Shown here one piece after another: positions 45,488-54,692 of a stretch of 64,000 bases of DNA. The position numbers and the translations under genes are program-made. Under the pieces are notes generated by a model, which was not told where the DNA came from, ran no database searches, and was given only the letters and a program-made list of their open reading frames with translations. The DNA comes from Gemmatimonadota bacterium (GTDB taxonomy: Bacteria; Gemmatimonadota; Gemmatimonadetes; Longimicrobiales; Gaopeijiaceae): the NCBI GenBank assembly GCA_012960225.1, contig DUBS01000036.1:22438-86437 (forward strand), given 5' to 3'. The first letter of the stretch is position 1, and the number at the start of each line of letters is the position of its first letter.

Positions 45488-46858
45488 TCAAGCTCGATGA
45501 AGTACCAGATGGAAGGTTGATCCTATGCCTGGATGTGACTCAACTCGAACTTCCCCACCATGCGCCTCGATCACACCTTTCACGATGGTCAATCCAAGTC
45601 CTGCTCGCCCCTTCCTATCTCCCTCGGCTTGCCAGAAGCGACTGAACAGGTTGTCCAGCGCGTCCTGAGCAAGTCCAGCTCCAGTATCAGAAACTGATAA
45701 GGACACCGTTCCCTCATCTAGAGCCTCCCCACTCAACGTGATCATTCCACCTTCCGGAGTGAAACGGAGAGCATTGTCCACCAAGTTTTCTAGCGCTTGG
45801 ACAATCCGGTCGTGATCCATGCGGACAAGGACGTCAGAAACTGGCCCAACTGTGAGCGAAACCTGCGCTTCATCAGCTTGCACTTCAAACATGTCGCGAA
45901 CCTCCTCAAGCACTGAGGTCGGCTCCTCAGCTGAAGGACGCACCACAAATGCTCCTGCTTCAATCCGTGCAACGTCAAGAAGGTCTTCAATGAGGCGGCT
46001 CATCCGGCTCGCTGAGCGTGCAATGATCGTGGCTTGTTTTTCTCGCTCTTCTCGGTCCAGAGGAAGCTCAATCAGGGTATCTGCAGCACCAAGGACAACA
46101 CCAAGAGGGTTACGCAAGTCGTGAGAGACGATCGAGACCACTTCATCACGCTGTTCGACTGTTCGACGGAGGGCGTCTTCTCTTTTTTCGGCTTCAGTGA
46201 CAAGTCGCCTCACACGCCAACTAACCCGTGCTATGACCAATAAAGATCCTAAAGCGAGGATCGCGAGTCCGATCATGATCCATGTCTGTATCGTTCGCCA
46301 CCACTGAGTATCGCGACGACCTTGGTCTACTTCGACCTTGATGACCCTCTCGAGTTCACGAGTAGCCCTTTGTAACTCCTCGTATTCTCCCTGGATTTGC
46401 GCCCAGAGCGCGTCTCCTGCTTCAGGCCCTGTTACTTCGTCAAAGACGGAGAGATGCCCAAAGCGCCAGCGTGTCGACTCCGAGGACAATCGGGCGAGGC
46501 GCTCCCTCACATCGAGATCCATGACCCTGACCAAATCACCAAGGTCGTTGTACAGGCTATCCTCCTCTGCAATGGCAGCGTTGTAGCGAAGCCGGATTGT
46601 CCGATCCCCTGTGAGCAGGAAGGATTGTAGCCGGGCCATTTGCCTTGATTGGTAGAGTGATAGCCGGGCAGCTGATTCAAGAGCGGGCTGCAATGTCTCT
46701 GTGATCTGGTCCTGGAGTGAGGCTACCCGCTCACCTACATAGATGGGAACTGCTGCGAGTGCGACGAGAGCAAGCGAGACAAGAGCAAGTGCCCTAGGCG
46801 CACGAGTCCTAGTACGCCTAGGGAGATCAGGTCGGGTTACTCTATCAGATGGAGTCAT
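45488..46858 (-). CDS. Membrane sensor histidine kinase
   Basis: 456 residues: membrane helix at about 22-42, a roughly 150-residue all-helical periplasmic sensor (4-helix-bundle or CHASE3-like, residues 43-188), second helix 191-210, short linker, then HisKA with phosphoacceptor His246 (VSHDLRNPLG) and HATPase_c with N box (ENLVDNALRF), DTGAGLA and GLGLTIVKG. All catalytic motifs are intact, so it should be an active kinase. No response regulator gene is adjacent on either side, so its partner is encoded elsewhere. The signal sensed cannot be inferred. Confidence 0.92.
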   Translation of the reverse strand: MTPSDRVTRPDLPRRTRTRAPRALALVSLALVALAAVPIYVGERVASLQDQITETLQPALESAARLSLYQSRQMARLQSFLLTGDRTIRLRYNAAIAEEDSLYNDLGDLVRVMDLDVRERLARLSSESTRWRFGHLSVFDEVTGPEAGDALWAQIQGEYEELQRATRELERVIKVEVDQGRRDTQWWRTIQTWIMIGLAILALGSLLVIARVSWRVRRLVTEAEKREDALRRTVEQRDEVVSIVSHDLRNPLGVVLGAADTLIELPLDREEREKQATIIARSASRMSRLIEDLLDVARIEAGAFVVRPSAEEPTSVLEEVRDMFEVQADEAQVSLTVGPVSDVLVRMDHDRIVQALENLVDNALRFTPEGGMITLSGEALDEGTVSLSVSDTGAGLAQDALDNLFSRFWQAEGDRKGRAGLGLTIVKGVIEAHGGEVRVESHPGIGSTFHLVLHRA

Positions 46859-46972
46859 CGAAGTCTCATTGTGTGAAGCAGCAATGTAGATACATCACAT
46901 ACTGCTACCGGAACATCCACACGGCGCTGCAGGACCTTGCCTTAGCAGGATACATCTGAAAGCAGAGACTCT

Positions 46973-48139
46973 CTACATCCCGCCGATCTCATATTTTGTA
47001 AACGCCGAACCTGCGTCGGAAAGAGAGGCCGGCCCCTCTGCCACATAGACGTTACCATCCGCATCCACCGCGATGCCTTCACCCGTCACGCCATTCTGCG
47101 GGCGGCTCTCAGACTCCCAAGGAGGAATGAATCCCACGAGCCAGTCCTGATCGACCGGCCCAATACGGACACCATTCCGCCAGTTAATATGCCGGGCCTC
47201 ACTGGACTCCGAGTCGATGGCATACACCATGTCATCGTCCGTGATGAATATGTCGCTGATCCGCCCATAGAGGTAACGCGACTCTAGGTAGTTGCCCTGC
47301 TGGTCATAGATCTCGATCCGATGGTTACCTCGATCCGCAACCCAGAGGCGACCCTGTGAGTCAAATTCGAGCGCATGGGGTGTCCGGAATTGACCGTGCT
47401 CTGTTCCGATCTCACCCCATTCCATGAGATACTCACCATCGACCGAATACTTGACGATTCGGCCGGTTAGGCCCTCAGCACGGCCCTCAGCCATCTGTTG
47501 GGCGGTCGTCATGTTCTGGCCGCTGTGTCCGTCAGCCACGAAGATGCTTCCATCAGGTGCAACGATCACGTCGTTTGGCTGATTGAGATGCGCAGGGTCG
47601 TTACCGGGCTGACCAGCCGTACCGAGACTCATGAGCAGCTCACCGTCCGGGCTGAACTTGTGGACCTGGTGGCCCTTTGTGCCTTCCGCGTTACCCGCGA
47701 AGTCTGTAGCCCACACGGTGCCGTCGTCATCCACATAAATACCATGTGGTGTCACGAACACACCGACCCCAAAGTTCGCTAAGACCTCTCCCGTATTACG
47801 GTCGAACTTGAAAATCGGGTCAACGGGATTGTTGTCGCAGTTGACGCCGGGTCCTCCAGCCGAGCCCGCGCCACAACGCTCATATCCCCAGACATGGCCA
47901 TTTGTCGGATCAGTATCCATCCCTGCAGTTGACCCCCATTCGCGACCCTCGGGGAGGCTTGCCCAACTTCCAATCCGATTGGGATTGGGGTTCGGAATTC
48001 CCTCACCCGTGATTGCGTTGGGATAGTAGTTGCCTCCAGCCACAGCCATGTTTGCGATACCGGAGCTATCGGCGCATCCCACGAAGACTACGGCGGTCAC
48101 GGTGAAGAGTGTGATAGCTGACGCGCATGACGATGACAT
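46973..48139 (-). CDS. NHL-repeat beta-propeller lipoprotein
   Basis: 388 residues from the ATG at 48139, chosen because a near-perfect AGGAGG lies 4-5 nt upstream. N-terminal lipoprotein-like signal (VVFVGC, Cys about 22). The remainder is a six-bladed NHL propeller with repeats such as GIYVDDDGTVWATDFAGN, DVIVAPDGSIFVADGHSG, ALEFDSQGRLWVADRGNHRIEIYD and GIAVDADGNVYVAE. Fold resembles the lyase half of peptidylglycine amidating enzymes, but catalytic activity cannot be claimed. Glycine- and aspartate-rich loops suggest calcium binding. It is preceded by the terminator of the cytochrome gene, so it starts its own transcript. Confidence 0.85.
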   Translation of the reverse strand: MSSSCASAITLFTVTAVVFVGCADSSGIANMAVAGGNYYPNAITGEGIPNPNPNRIGSWASLPEGREWGSTAGMDTDPTNGHVWGYERCGAGSAGGPGVNCDNNPVDPIFKFDRNTGEVLANFGVGVFVTPHGIYVDDDGTVWATDFAGNAEGTKGHQVHKFSPDGELLMSLGTAGQPGNDPAHLNQPNDVIVAPDGSIFVADGHSGQNMTTAQQMAEGRAEGLTGRIVKYSVDGEYLMEWGEIGTEHGQFRTPHALEFDSQGRLWVADRGNHRIEIYDQQGNYLESRYLYGRISDIFITDDDMVYAIDSESSEARHINWRNGVRIGPVDQDWLVGFIPPWESESRPQNGVTGEGIAVDADGNVYVAEGPASLSDAGSAFTKYEIGGM

Positions 48140-48143
48140 AATT

Positions 48144-48150
48144 CCTCCTT
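48144..48150 (-). promoter_or_regulatory. Ribosome binding site fixing the start of the NHL lipoprotein
   Basis: Minus-strand AAGGAGG four nt before the ATG at 48139; excludes the upstream in-frame codon at 48160, which lies before this site. Confidence 0.75.
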
Positions 48151-48203
48151 GAGGATCCATCTGTATTTCTTTTGGGTGACTATTATGGGGTCCACCCTCA
48201 AAT

Positions 48204-48245
48204 AAGAAAGATCCCGCCCGACTGCAGATGGGTGGGATCTTTCTT
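48204..48245 (-). terminator. Rho-independent terminator after the cytochrome c gene
   Basis: Inverted repeat with 16-nt arms (AAGAAAGATCCCGCCC paired with GGGTGGGATCTTTCTT, one G-U pair) and a 10-nt loop. On the minus strand the stem is followed by a short T-rich stretch (ending TTTCTTATTT). Placed 48 bp after the cytochrome stop and just ahead of the NHL gene. The arm carries T-rich ends on both strands, so it could work in either direction. Confidence 0.8.
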
Positions 48246-48292
48246 TCAGGCTATCTTAGGTCTAGTGAAAGCGGGAGCTTATATATCTCCTC

Positions 48293-48745
48293 TCAGCCGC
48301 CCAATGGGGCCAAGCTAAGTTCGCTGAGAGCGTCTGCATCTGCGGGCAGTTCCATCGAGCCCGCCTCAAAACCATTCATCTGAAGGAAATAAGCAACAAT
48401 TTCCGCGTACTGCGCTGGAGGCAAACTGCCCGGAGCATCCTCAGGCATAGCTGTGGAGATAAAATCGTAAAGGTCTCCGGCTGAACTACGACGCCAACTA
48501 CGCTTGAACGTTTGGTCACTGAATTCCTCTGAATAGTGGCATGTCGTACAGGTAGACCGGAAGACATCGCGTCCGCGATCCGCCTGCACAGATGTGAAAC
48601 CAAGCGCGGACGAGGGAGCTGCTGCCGGCTCTGGAGCGACCTCAGCTGGAGCGGCAGGTTCAGGCGCTGCCGGGGTCCCAGACGATGCACAAGCCGCAAG
48701 TCCTAGGATCAGGAATAAATTCAAACACTTGGAGTTCTTTCTCAT
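48293..48745 (-). CDS. Mono-heme cytochrome c lipoprotein
   Basis: 150 residues from the ATG at 48745. Lipobox GLAAC (Cys19), then an Ala/Pro/Glu-rich linker (about 22-45), then a small class I cytochrome c domain with heme motif Cys66-T-T-Cys69-His70 and a probable axial Met100 (TAMPEDAPGSLP). The linker would let the heme domain reach from the membrane to a partner. It lies after mobA, fdhD and the molybdoenzyme in the same direction, 123 bp downstream of mobA, so it could carry electrons for that enzyme; this is inference. There is no clear ribosome binding site before the chosen ATG, and the frame is open for 39 more codons upstream. Confidence 0.8.
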   Translation of the reverse strand: MRKNSKCLNLFLILGLAACASSGTPAAPEPAAPAEVAPEPAAAPSSALGFTSVQADRGRDVFRSTCTTCHYSEEFSDQTFKRSWRRSSAGDLYDFISTAMPEDAPGSLPPAQYAEIVAYFLQMNGFEAGSMELPADADALSELSLAPLGG

Positions 48746-48868
48746 TATGGTGTGGCTGTATGGAAAGGAAAGTTGAGTCAAGATTCGCCTAAGGTCTCTG
48801 CATCGGCAAGCATCTAGAAGCACCTCGAAGGTAAAATTTCTTGAATGGAGCCACTCTACCACTCGCCC

Positions 48869-49471
48869 TCAGGGACTCCCTGCGAGAAGTGCATTAGCTC
48901 GGAGGCAGTCTGACTGTTCGTTGACGTTGAAGAAGACATCTTCGCACCGCACGCCTAAGCCCTCTAGATCGATCGGTATACCACCGATCTCACTGAAGAA
49001 CCGGTGTAGTGAAAAATCGTTTCCTAACAGCAACTCCTCTGCCGTTCGCAATGTATCTATGTGATACGCAGCACAAAGCGGTTCAATCCCTTCATCTCTC
49101 AGAGGGGCAACTGCGGGTCCCTGATCCATCGCGACTGCGACAGCACGCAGAACTTCCGGAGTAATCAACGGCATGTCACAAGCAAGTAGAAGCACTCCGG
49201 AGTTCCCGTACTCCAATGCAGCGTGGAGTGCCGCATGAAGGCCACCAAGAGGGCCCGCGTCAGCAAACCGATCTGGGATACAAGGAGTGACGACACCCTC
49301 GGGAAGCTGACGGGAAGTTACTACAACCACCTCCTCGACCACCTGCTCAAGGGCTGAGATCGACCTCTCAACCAGAAGTCGCCCGCCTACTACTGCATTT
49401 GACTTGTCACCTCCGTACCGGCGACTTCGACCACCTGCCAAGACCGCCCCGAGAAGTCGGGCTGTGGCCAT
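48869..49471 (-). CDS. mobA: Molybdenum cofactor guanylyltransferase
   Basis: Transfers GMP to molybdopterin to form the guanine-dinucleotide cofactor used by DMSO-reductase-family enzymes such as the one encoded two genes upstream. N-terminal nucleotide-binding LAGGRSRRYGGDKSNAVVGG (GG-x-SRR-x-GxDK) and the metal-binding LLACDMPLI segment are present. 200 residues, usual length. ATG shares one base with the fdhD stop (TGATG). Classical MobA might also be annotated as a general NTP transferase; context supports MobA. Confidence 0.9.
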   Translation of the reverse strand: MATARLLGAVLAGGRSRRYGGDKSNAVVGGRLLVERSISALEQVVEEVVVVTSRQLPEGVVTPCIPDRFADAGPLGGLHAALHAALEYGNSGVLLLACDMPLITPEVLRAVAVAMDQGPAVAPLRDEGIEPLCAAYHIDTLRTAEELLLGNDFSLHRFFSEIGGIPIDLEGLGVRCEDVFFNVNEQSDCLRANALLAGSP

Positions 49472-50313
49472 CAGATGAGTCTCTCATTCCCGCAGTAGAC
49501 GTTGAAGCCATCACCTCGTGCGAATCCCACGAGTGTCTGACCGAATTCCTCGGATAGATCTACCGCCAAGCTCGATGGGGCACCCACGGCAACCAGGACT
49601 GGCACCCGCGCCATTAACGCCTTTTGCACAATCTCAAACGACGCGCGACCGCTTACGACTAGGATGCGATCATCCGCAGGAAATTTTCGGTCTAAGAACG
49701 TTTTTCCAAGAACCTTGTCGACTGCATTGTGGCGACCGACATCCTCACGCAGTGCATAGAGTTCGCCATCGGCTCCAAAAAGACCAGCAGCGTGCAGTCC
49801 GCCTGTCTGAGCAAAGACGCCCTGCCCCTCGAGGAGTCTGTCTGGCAGGCCCGGCAAAAGCGCCCCCTCGACACGAAGTTCATCCTCAAGGTTAGTGCAA
49901 CCAGAAAATGCCACGGCTTCCAATGAAGTCTTTCCACAAACACCGCAGCTGGAGGATGTGAATACGTTTCTCCGTAACCGATCAAGGTCAAAGCTGATAC
50001 CAGGACGGAGTCTTGCTTCTACAACGTTGTATTCTTGAGTCTCTTGTCCTCTGCAGTACGTGAGCTCTTGGAGTCCATCTATAGAATCAAGGATCCCCTC
50101 TCCCAGTAGAAAACCGGCAACCAGGTCAAAATCGTCCCCGGGTGTCCTCATTGTGACTGCAAGTGCTTCCACTGCCCTAGCTTCTAGGTTCCCCCAGGCG
50201 ACACGAATTTCAAGTGGCTCCTCGACAGAGAGGCTGTCTTTATCCCGTTGAACCTGACCACCACGGTGGCGAGAAACCTGAACCACACGGGTAGGGCTAG
50301 CGTTACCGATCAC
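49471..50313 (-). CDS. fdhD: Formate dehydrogenase accessory sulfurtransferase FdhD
   Basis: Transfers sulfur from a cysteine desulfurase to the molybdenum cofactor, needed for activity of formate-dehydrogenase-like enzymes. The persulfide-carrying Cys123-x2-Cys126 motif ([12 protein letters not shown]) and the [12 protein letters not shown] cofactor-binding segment are intact. 280 residues. Overlaps the molybdoenzyme gene by 4 bp and mobA by 1 bp, so enzyme, sulfurase and nucleotidyltransferase are made as a set. Confidence 0.95.
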   Translation of the reverse strand: MIGNASPTRVVQVSRHRGGQVQRDKDSLSVEEPLEIRVAWGNLEARAVEALAVTMRTPGDDFDLVAGFLLGEGILDSIDGLQELTYCRGQETQEYNVVEARLRPGISFDLDRLRRNVFTSSSCGVCGKTSLEAVAFSGCTNLEDELRVEGALLPGLPDRLLEGQGVFAQTGGLHAAGLFGADGELYALREDVGRHNAVDKVLGKTFLDRKFPADDRILVVSGRASFEIVQKALMARVPVLVAVGAPSSLAVDLSEEFGQTLVGFARGDGFNVYCGNERLI

Positions 50314-52547
50314 TGTTCGATCTCCTCACTTAACGGGCGAGCGACCACCTCAACAACCGCTGTAAAATCAGGAATACCGCACTGAGGCTCCACAACGTCT
50401 CTGGGAATCAGCGGATTCGCCTCAGGCCAAAACATCTGGAGGTTCCGCTCCTTCATCGGTGCTATGCGACACCGCCCGTTAACCATTCCAATATCAGAAC
50501 GCAGTATCACTGGGTCCCCATTGGACAGGCCCAACCGCTCAGCATCAGTCACCGCCATGAATACATCATCGCGGTGACCACCCGTCAGAGGATCCACCTT
50601 GGCTTGGACCATGGAGTTGAACTGCTTGCCCCTCCGGGTACTTAGATGGAAATAGCCATCAGGGATATTAAATTCGGGAGGCTGGACAGAATGAAAGTGG
50701 GACCGGCCATCAGGTAAGGCAGTTCGCCCACCCTCACACAGCCGAGGACCACCCCACTGCACTTGATCCCCAGCACCACGAAGATCTTCGATACCAGCGT
50801 AAAATGGCACGGCACGAGCAATGTCTCGTCGGACTGCTGGACCATCAGTGAGTTCTAAGAGCTGAGCGCGTTCTGGATCAACTCTGCTTGCAAGATCAAC
50901 GAGTACCTCCCATTCAGAGCGTGCCTCCTCAATACGAGGACCCGGGATCTCAGGAGAGAAATAGATTCGGCGCTCCGTCGCGGTCTCTGTGCCCCCACCG
51001 GGTTGTTCATACCTAGTCGTTGCAGGCAAGAGGACGACCGTATCGGAAGGATCAACAAACATCTGATGGGCAAGAACGATATCCTGATGCACCCTGAGTG
51101 GTACACGGGCGAGAGCTTCTCTACAGTACTCTGGATCAGGAAGCGTACTTAGATAATCTCCACCAATCGCCCACAGCACGTCGATCTCGCCTCGATGAGC
51201 AGCATGCACCGTTTCTACCGCTGAGAGTCCACGCCAATCAGGTACATCAAAACCCCATAACTTCGACATCTCAGAGGCACCATCCTCGCCTACCGCACGA
51301 TCCCCGGGAAACGACCAAGGTACGGCTCCTACCTCTGCGCCACCTTGGACACCACTATGCCCGCGAATCGGCATGAGTCCGCACTTTTCTCGACCGAGGA
51401 ACCCACGAGATAGGGCAAGATTTACAATTGCCTGGACGTTGTCGACTCCGAAGCGGTGCTGGGTAATGCCCATGCTCCAGATAAAAACAGCACTGCGCGC
51501 AGACGCAATAAGTTCTGCAAAAGCCAGCATCTCGCTCCGGTCGACACCGCTAAATCTCTCTAAGTCTTTCCAGGGCTGATTTTCAATTGACGCCCGCAGT
51601 TCATCAAACCCCGAGGTCTGATTTTCAATGAACTCACTATCAACTGTTCCGAGTGCAATCAGGTGCTTCAGTACGCCGTTAAGAAATGCGATGTCCCCAC
51701 CCTGGTGCACCTGGAAGAATTCGTCTGTGAGCTTAGAGCCGAAGAGCGCGCTATCGAAGATTGATGGGATCCAGTAGCGCTCCATACCAGGCTCACGGAA
51801 CGAGTTTACAACGACTATGCGAGTGCCTTTTTCCTTAGCCCGATACATGTACTTCGTGGCCACAGGCTGGTTGTTCGCTACATGTGACCCGAAGAAGACA
51901 AGCAGATCAGTCCCAATCCAGTCACTGTATGAGCACGTCGAAGCAGCGTATCCGATTGAACGCTTTAGTGCGGTGGTACTTGGTGCATGACAGATACGAG
52001 CGGAATTATCGATGTTGTTGGTGCCCAAAAACCGAGCGACTTTTTGAGCGCCGTAGTACACTTCGTTGGTTATTCCGCGAGACGTTAGATAGAAGGCGAG
52101 TCGCTTTGGCTCAACCTTCCGGACCCGATCTGCAATCAGCTCAAGCGCGTCATCCCAGCCGAGCCGAGTAAAGCCCTGATCTCCCCTGCGCCGCACCATG
52201 GGGAACGGGATGCGACCGAGTTCTCGAAGGTCTTTTCCCGAAAGTTCAACGAGAGAATCCACCTCATTAAGATGCTTGGGCTCAAGTGTTCCCATCGTGT
52301 TCAGACGCAGAAGTTCTAGCCGGATCGAACACAGATGCACTCCGTCGAGCGTGAAATCATGGATTCCAGTCGTGCCCAGTGCGCATCCGTCGCACACGCC
52401 ATCCTTCAGGATTCGTGTGGCGTATTCGAGTTGATCCCGGTTCTTCCACCATGTGCGCGCCATGTCTCGGAAGTGTCCCGGCTTCTCATGCCCCAATCCA
52501 AATGGAACTGGTGAGGCCCACATCGATGGATTCCAGCCAAATTCCAT
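50310..52547 (-). CDS. FdhF/YdeP-family molybdopterin oxidoreductase
   Basis: 745-residue catalytic subunit of the DMSO-reductase superfamily, closest in layout to the FdhF/YdeP group. The N-terminus has Cys52-x2-Cys55 and Cys73 (VCDGCALG ... LCSIRL); a fourth cluster ligand is not obvious, so a standard 4Fe-4S site is uncertain. The molybdenum ligand position reads [10 protein letters not shown] with Cys186 where E. coli FdhF has selenocysteine. C-terminal molydopterin-binding domain begins near [15 protein letters not shown]. Probably a formate dehydrogenase or YdeP-like reductase; the direction and substrate are unknown. No twin-arginine signal is visible, so it is likely cytoplasmic. Coupled to fdhD and mobA. 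Confidence 0.87.
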   Translation of the reverse strand: MEFGWNPSMWASPVPFGLGHEKPGHFRDMARTWWKNRDQLEYATRILKDGVCDGCALGTTGIHDFTLDGVHLCSIRLELLRLNTMGTLEPKHLNEVDSLVELSGKDLRELGRIPFPMVRRRGDQGFTRLGWDDALELIADRVRKVEPKRLAFYLTSRGITNEVYYGAQKVARFLGTNNIDNSARICHAPSTTALKRSIGYAASTCSYSDWIGTDLLVFFGSHVANNQPVATKYMYRAKEKGTRIVVVNSFREPGMERYWIPSIFDSALFGSKLTDEFFQVHQGGDIAFLNGVLKHLIALGTVDSEFIENQTSGFDELRASIENQPWKDLERFSGVDRSEMLAFAELIASARSAVFIWSMGITQHRFGVDNVQAIVNLALSRGFLGREKCGLMPIRGHSGVQGGAEVGAVPWSFPGDRAVGEDGASEMSKLWGFDVPDWRGLSAVETVHAAHRGEIDVLWAIGGDYLSTLPDPEYCREALARVPLRVHQDIVLAHQMFVDPSDTVVLLPATTRYEQPGGGTETATERRIYFSPEIPGPRIEEARSEWEVLVDLASRVDPERAQLLELTDGPAVRRDIARAVPFYAGIEDLRGAGDQVQWGGPRLCEGGRTALPDGRSHFHSVQPPEFNIPDGYFHLSTRRGKQFNSMVQAKVDPLTGGHRDDVFMAVTDAERLGLSNGDPVILRSDIGMVNGRCRIAPMKERNLQMFWPEANPLIPRDVVEPQCGIPDFTAVVEVVARPLSEEIEQ

Positions 52548-52570
52548 CGGAGATCTACTCTAGAAGGGAG

Positions 52571-53095
52571 TCAAGGAAGATCGCTGAGTATTCGCACTTG
52601 TTGGATCCATTCCACGAAGCCAACCATACCTGTCGCCAATATAATCGTGAACAGTGTCTTGATATTCCCGATATCGAGCCCCTGACGCACCGCGATGAAG
52701 CCTGCGACAGCATTCCATAGCAGGACAAGCACGATGATGGGATCGTGTAGTATTGGAATAAGAACTAGGAGCAACAGCAATCCAGGTGTCTGAGCAAATC
52801 CAAGCGTGCGTAAGAGTTCACCCCATGTGGCCCTGCCGCCGAAGAGTTGATCCCCGACTACATAACAGATTCCAGCCCAGATAACCCAATCGATCAGCGC
52901 TCCTACCGAACTCACCATGGTCCCATATAACCCAAGCCCTGATGCGCCTATACCACTTGCGACCGCAACCATGAGCACGACTGCCGCGGCCTGACCGGTA
53001 GCATTTCTGTCGTGTTCTACCTCCTCAAACACATCGATGTTAAGGGACATCGCGCCAATCATACGCTCCACAAGCGAGTGCCTCGTTTCGGGCAT
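52571..53095 (-). CDS. YIP1-family multi-pass membrane protein
   Basis: About 174 residues with an N-terminal soluble segment and five hydrophobic helices, containing the Yip1-like WVIWAGICYVVGDQLFGGRATWGELLRTLGFAQTP pattern (shown here in part: WGELLRTLGFAQTP). Function of bacterial Yip1 proteins is unknown. I choose the ATG at 53095, preceded by GGAGAG at 7 nt; a TTG at 53110 is also possible. 23 bp upstream of the molybdoenzyme gene in the same direction, so co-transcription is likely, but a functional link is not established. Confidence 0.75.
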   Translation of the reverse strand: MPETRHSLVERMIGAMSLNIDVFEEVEHDRNATGQAAAVVLMVAVASGIGASGLGLYGTMVSSVGALIDWVIWAGICYVVGDQLFGGRATWGELLRTLGFAQTPGLLLLLVLIPILHDPIIVLVLLWNAVAGFIAVRQGLDIGNIKTLFTIILATGMVGFVEWIQQVRILSDLP

Positions 53096-53148
53096 TCCGG
53101 ATCTCTCCAATTGTTTTTCCTAATCCTAAGAATTTACTTAGCGTGGTG

Positions 53149-54513
53149 TCATCGCGGCAGCCGCACCGGCATGTCCGCAACCACATACGCCATCACAGCC
53201 ATCGTCGCTGCGCTGCGTGCCACCTCGTCCGGGTCAAGCTTGTCAATCGTGTCTGCATCAGAGTGGTGGTACCAGAAATAACGTGTTCCATCGACCTGCA
53301 AACCCATACCGGGCACACCCGTTTCCATGAGCGGAGTAATGTCTGCACCGCCACCGCCCCGGCTTATGACCCCTGAATGGATGCGAGTGAGTAGCGTCCC
53401 AATCTCTGTGATCATCCCAAATGCCTCTTCCGAACCGGTGAATCCAAATCCCTGCGGCTCGAAAACACCTCCATCGGATTCCATTGCTAGTACATGGTAT
53501 TCATCAGCATGAGCTGCGGCATATACTCTGCCACCTGGTCCACCGTTCTCCTCACTGGTCCAACCGACAACGCGAACTGTTCGTCGAGGCCTTAGCCCGA
53601 GGTCCTTCATCATCCGGACTGCTTCCCAAGCAGCAACCACTCCTCCAGCATCATCCATGGCACCCTGTCCTACGTCCCATGAATCGATATGCCCACCGAG
53701 GACCACCACTTCATCTGGGTATTCGCTTCCAACAAGCTCGCCCATAACATTTCGGGATGGAGCGTCCGGCAACGTCTGTGCATTCATTTCAAGTAACAAC
53801 TCAACACGTTCTCCGCGATCAACCATCCGGTGTAAAAGCTCCGCATCCTCAACTGTGATCGCTGCGTGTGCGATGCGTGGGGTGCCCTCCTCATAGCTCA
53901 TCTGGCCCGTGTGTGGCGTCTGTTGAGAATACGGTGTGACAGATCGGATTAAGCTGGCTACTGCACCTGCACGCGCCGCAGCTGAAGCACCACCTGTTCG
54001 ATACGCGACAGTCTGGCCGTAGTTGGTGAACGGAACATCGAACAAAACGATGCGACCCCTCGCCTCTTCCGCCCGCCGCTCTAGCTCTTCAAAGCTGCTC
54101 ACCACCATTAGTTCTGCACGGATTCCGCCGGGGGGCGTTGCGATACTCCCTCCGAGACCGAGCATCGGCAGGTTCCTCGGTCGTGGGAGCACCATTTGTA
54201 GCGACTCCTCTCCGCGAACCCAATGCGGTACCATGACGGTCTCCCCACGGACGTTCTCGAGCCCATCATCCTGCATCTCCTCTATGATCCAGTCGATTGC
54301 CTGCTCGAGTGCCACTGACCCAGAAACCCGATGCCCAAAGCGATCAACTAGTTCGGTCAGTCTCTCGTAGGCATCATGATTCTCAGTCAAAGCATCAATA
54401 AGGCGGTCAGCCGCTTGTCTATATGCGTTCGCGATCTCCTGTGTCTCTACGGGTGGGGACATCAATAAACCTGTGAACACTAAGGAGGACAGCAGATGTG
54501 CACTTCGCTTCAC
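53149..54513 (-). CDS. Secreted M28-family zinc peptidase (carboxypeptidase Q-like)
   Basis: 454 residues from the GTG at 54513, chosen because GGAG lies 7 nt upstream and the protein then starts with a normal Sec signal peptide (KRSAHLLSSLVFTGLLMSPPVETQ). A protease-associated (PA) insertion spans about residues 120-230, and the di-zinc M28 site is visible: GGHIDSWDVGQGAMDDAGG (His, bridging Asp), the general-base Glu in SEENGG, MESDGG, and the final His in YFWYHHSDADTID. Architecture matches plasma glutamate carboxypeptidase/CPQ-like dipeptidases, typically periplasmic in such bacteria. Divergent from the S9 peptidase gene with 179 bp between starts, hinting at a shared peptide-use region. 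Confidence 0.9.
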   Translation of the reverse strand: MKRSAHLLSSLVFTGLLMSPPVETQEIANAYRQAADRLIDALTENHDAYERLTELVDRFGHRVSGSVALEQAIDWIIEEMQDDGLENVRGETVMVPHWVRGEESLQMVLPRPRNLPMLGLGGSIATPPGGIRAELMVVSSFEELERRAEEARGRIVLFDVPFTNYGQTVAYRTGGASAAARAGAVASLIRSVTPYSQQTPHTGQMSYEEGTPRIAHAAITVEDAELLHRMVDRGERVELLLEMNAQTLPDAPSRNVMGELVGSEYPDEVVVLGGHIDSWDVGQGAMDDAGGVVAAWEAVRMMKDLGLRPRRTVRVVGWTSEENGGPGGRVYAAAHADEYHVLAMESDGGVFEPQGFGFTGSEEAFGMITEIGTLLTRIHSGVISRGGGGADITPLMETGVPGMGLQVDGTRYFWYHHSDADTIDKLDPDEVARSAATMAVMAYVVADMPVRLPR

Positions 54514-54520
54514 AGCATTG

Positions 54521-54524
54521 CTCC
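54521..54524 (-). promoter_or_regulatory. Ribosome binding site supporting the GTG start of the M28 gene
   Basis: Minus-strand GGAG seven nt before the GTG at 54513. The upstream TTG at 54576 would put 21 extra polar residues before the signal peptide. Confidence 0.4.
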
Positions 54525-54692
54525 GGAGGAGGTAAATGACAGTCGCACCGTCGCCCCGATTCGTAGCACGTGTCAAGGCTGGATGTAACGTCAGCCGATA
54601 TCTGATGGAGAGGTATGGCTTGGCATTGACCTCAGTCCTTTGACGGTGCCTCTTGATTTGTCTGGCTAATTAACGATTTGGAGAACGACCTG

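Noticed and set aside
50310..52547. Possible selenocysteine (in-frame UGA) in the FdhF-like gene
   Set aside because: The molybdenum-ligand position is an ordinary Cys codon (Cys186) and the frame has no internal UGA, so no selenoprotein is needed.
54536..54643. A 35-codon plus-strand frame with a strong GGAGGAGG sequence just upstream, in the gap between the divergent M28 and S9 peptidase genes
   Set aside because: The purine-rich stretch may be chance; the peptide (starting MTVAPSPRF) has no recognisable signal, motif or helix, and part of it lies opposite the untranslated leader of the M28 gene. Without conservation I cannot support a gene.
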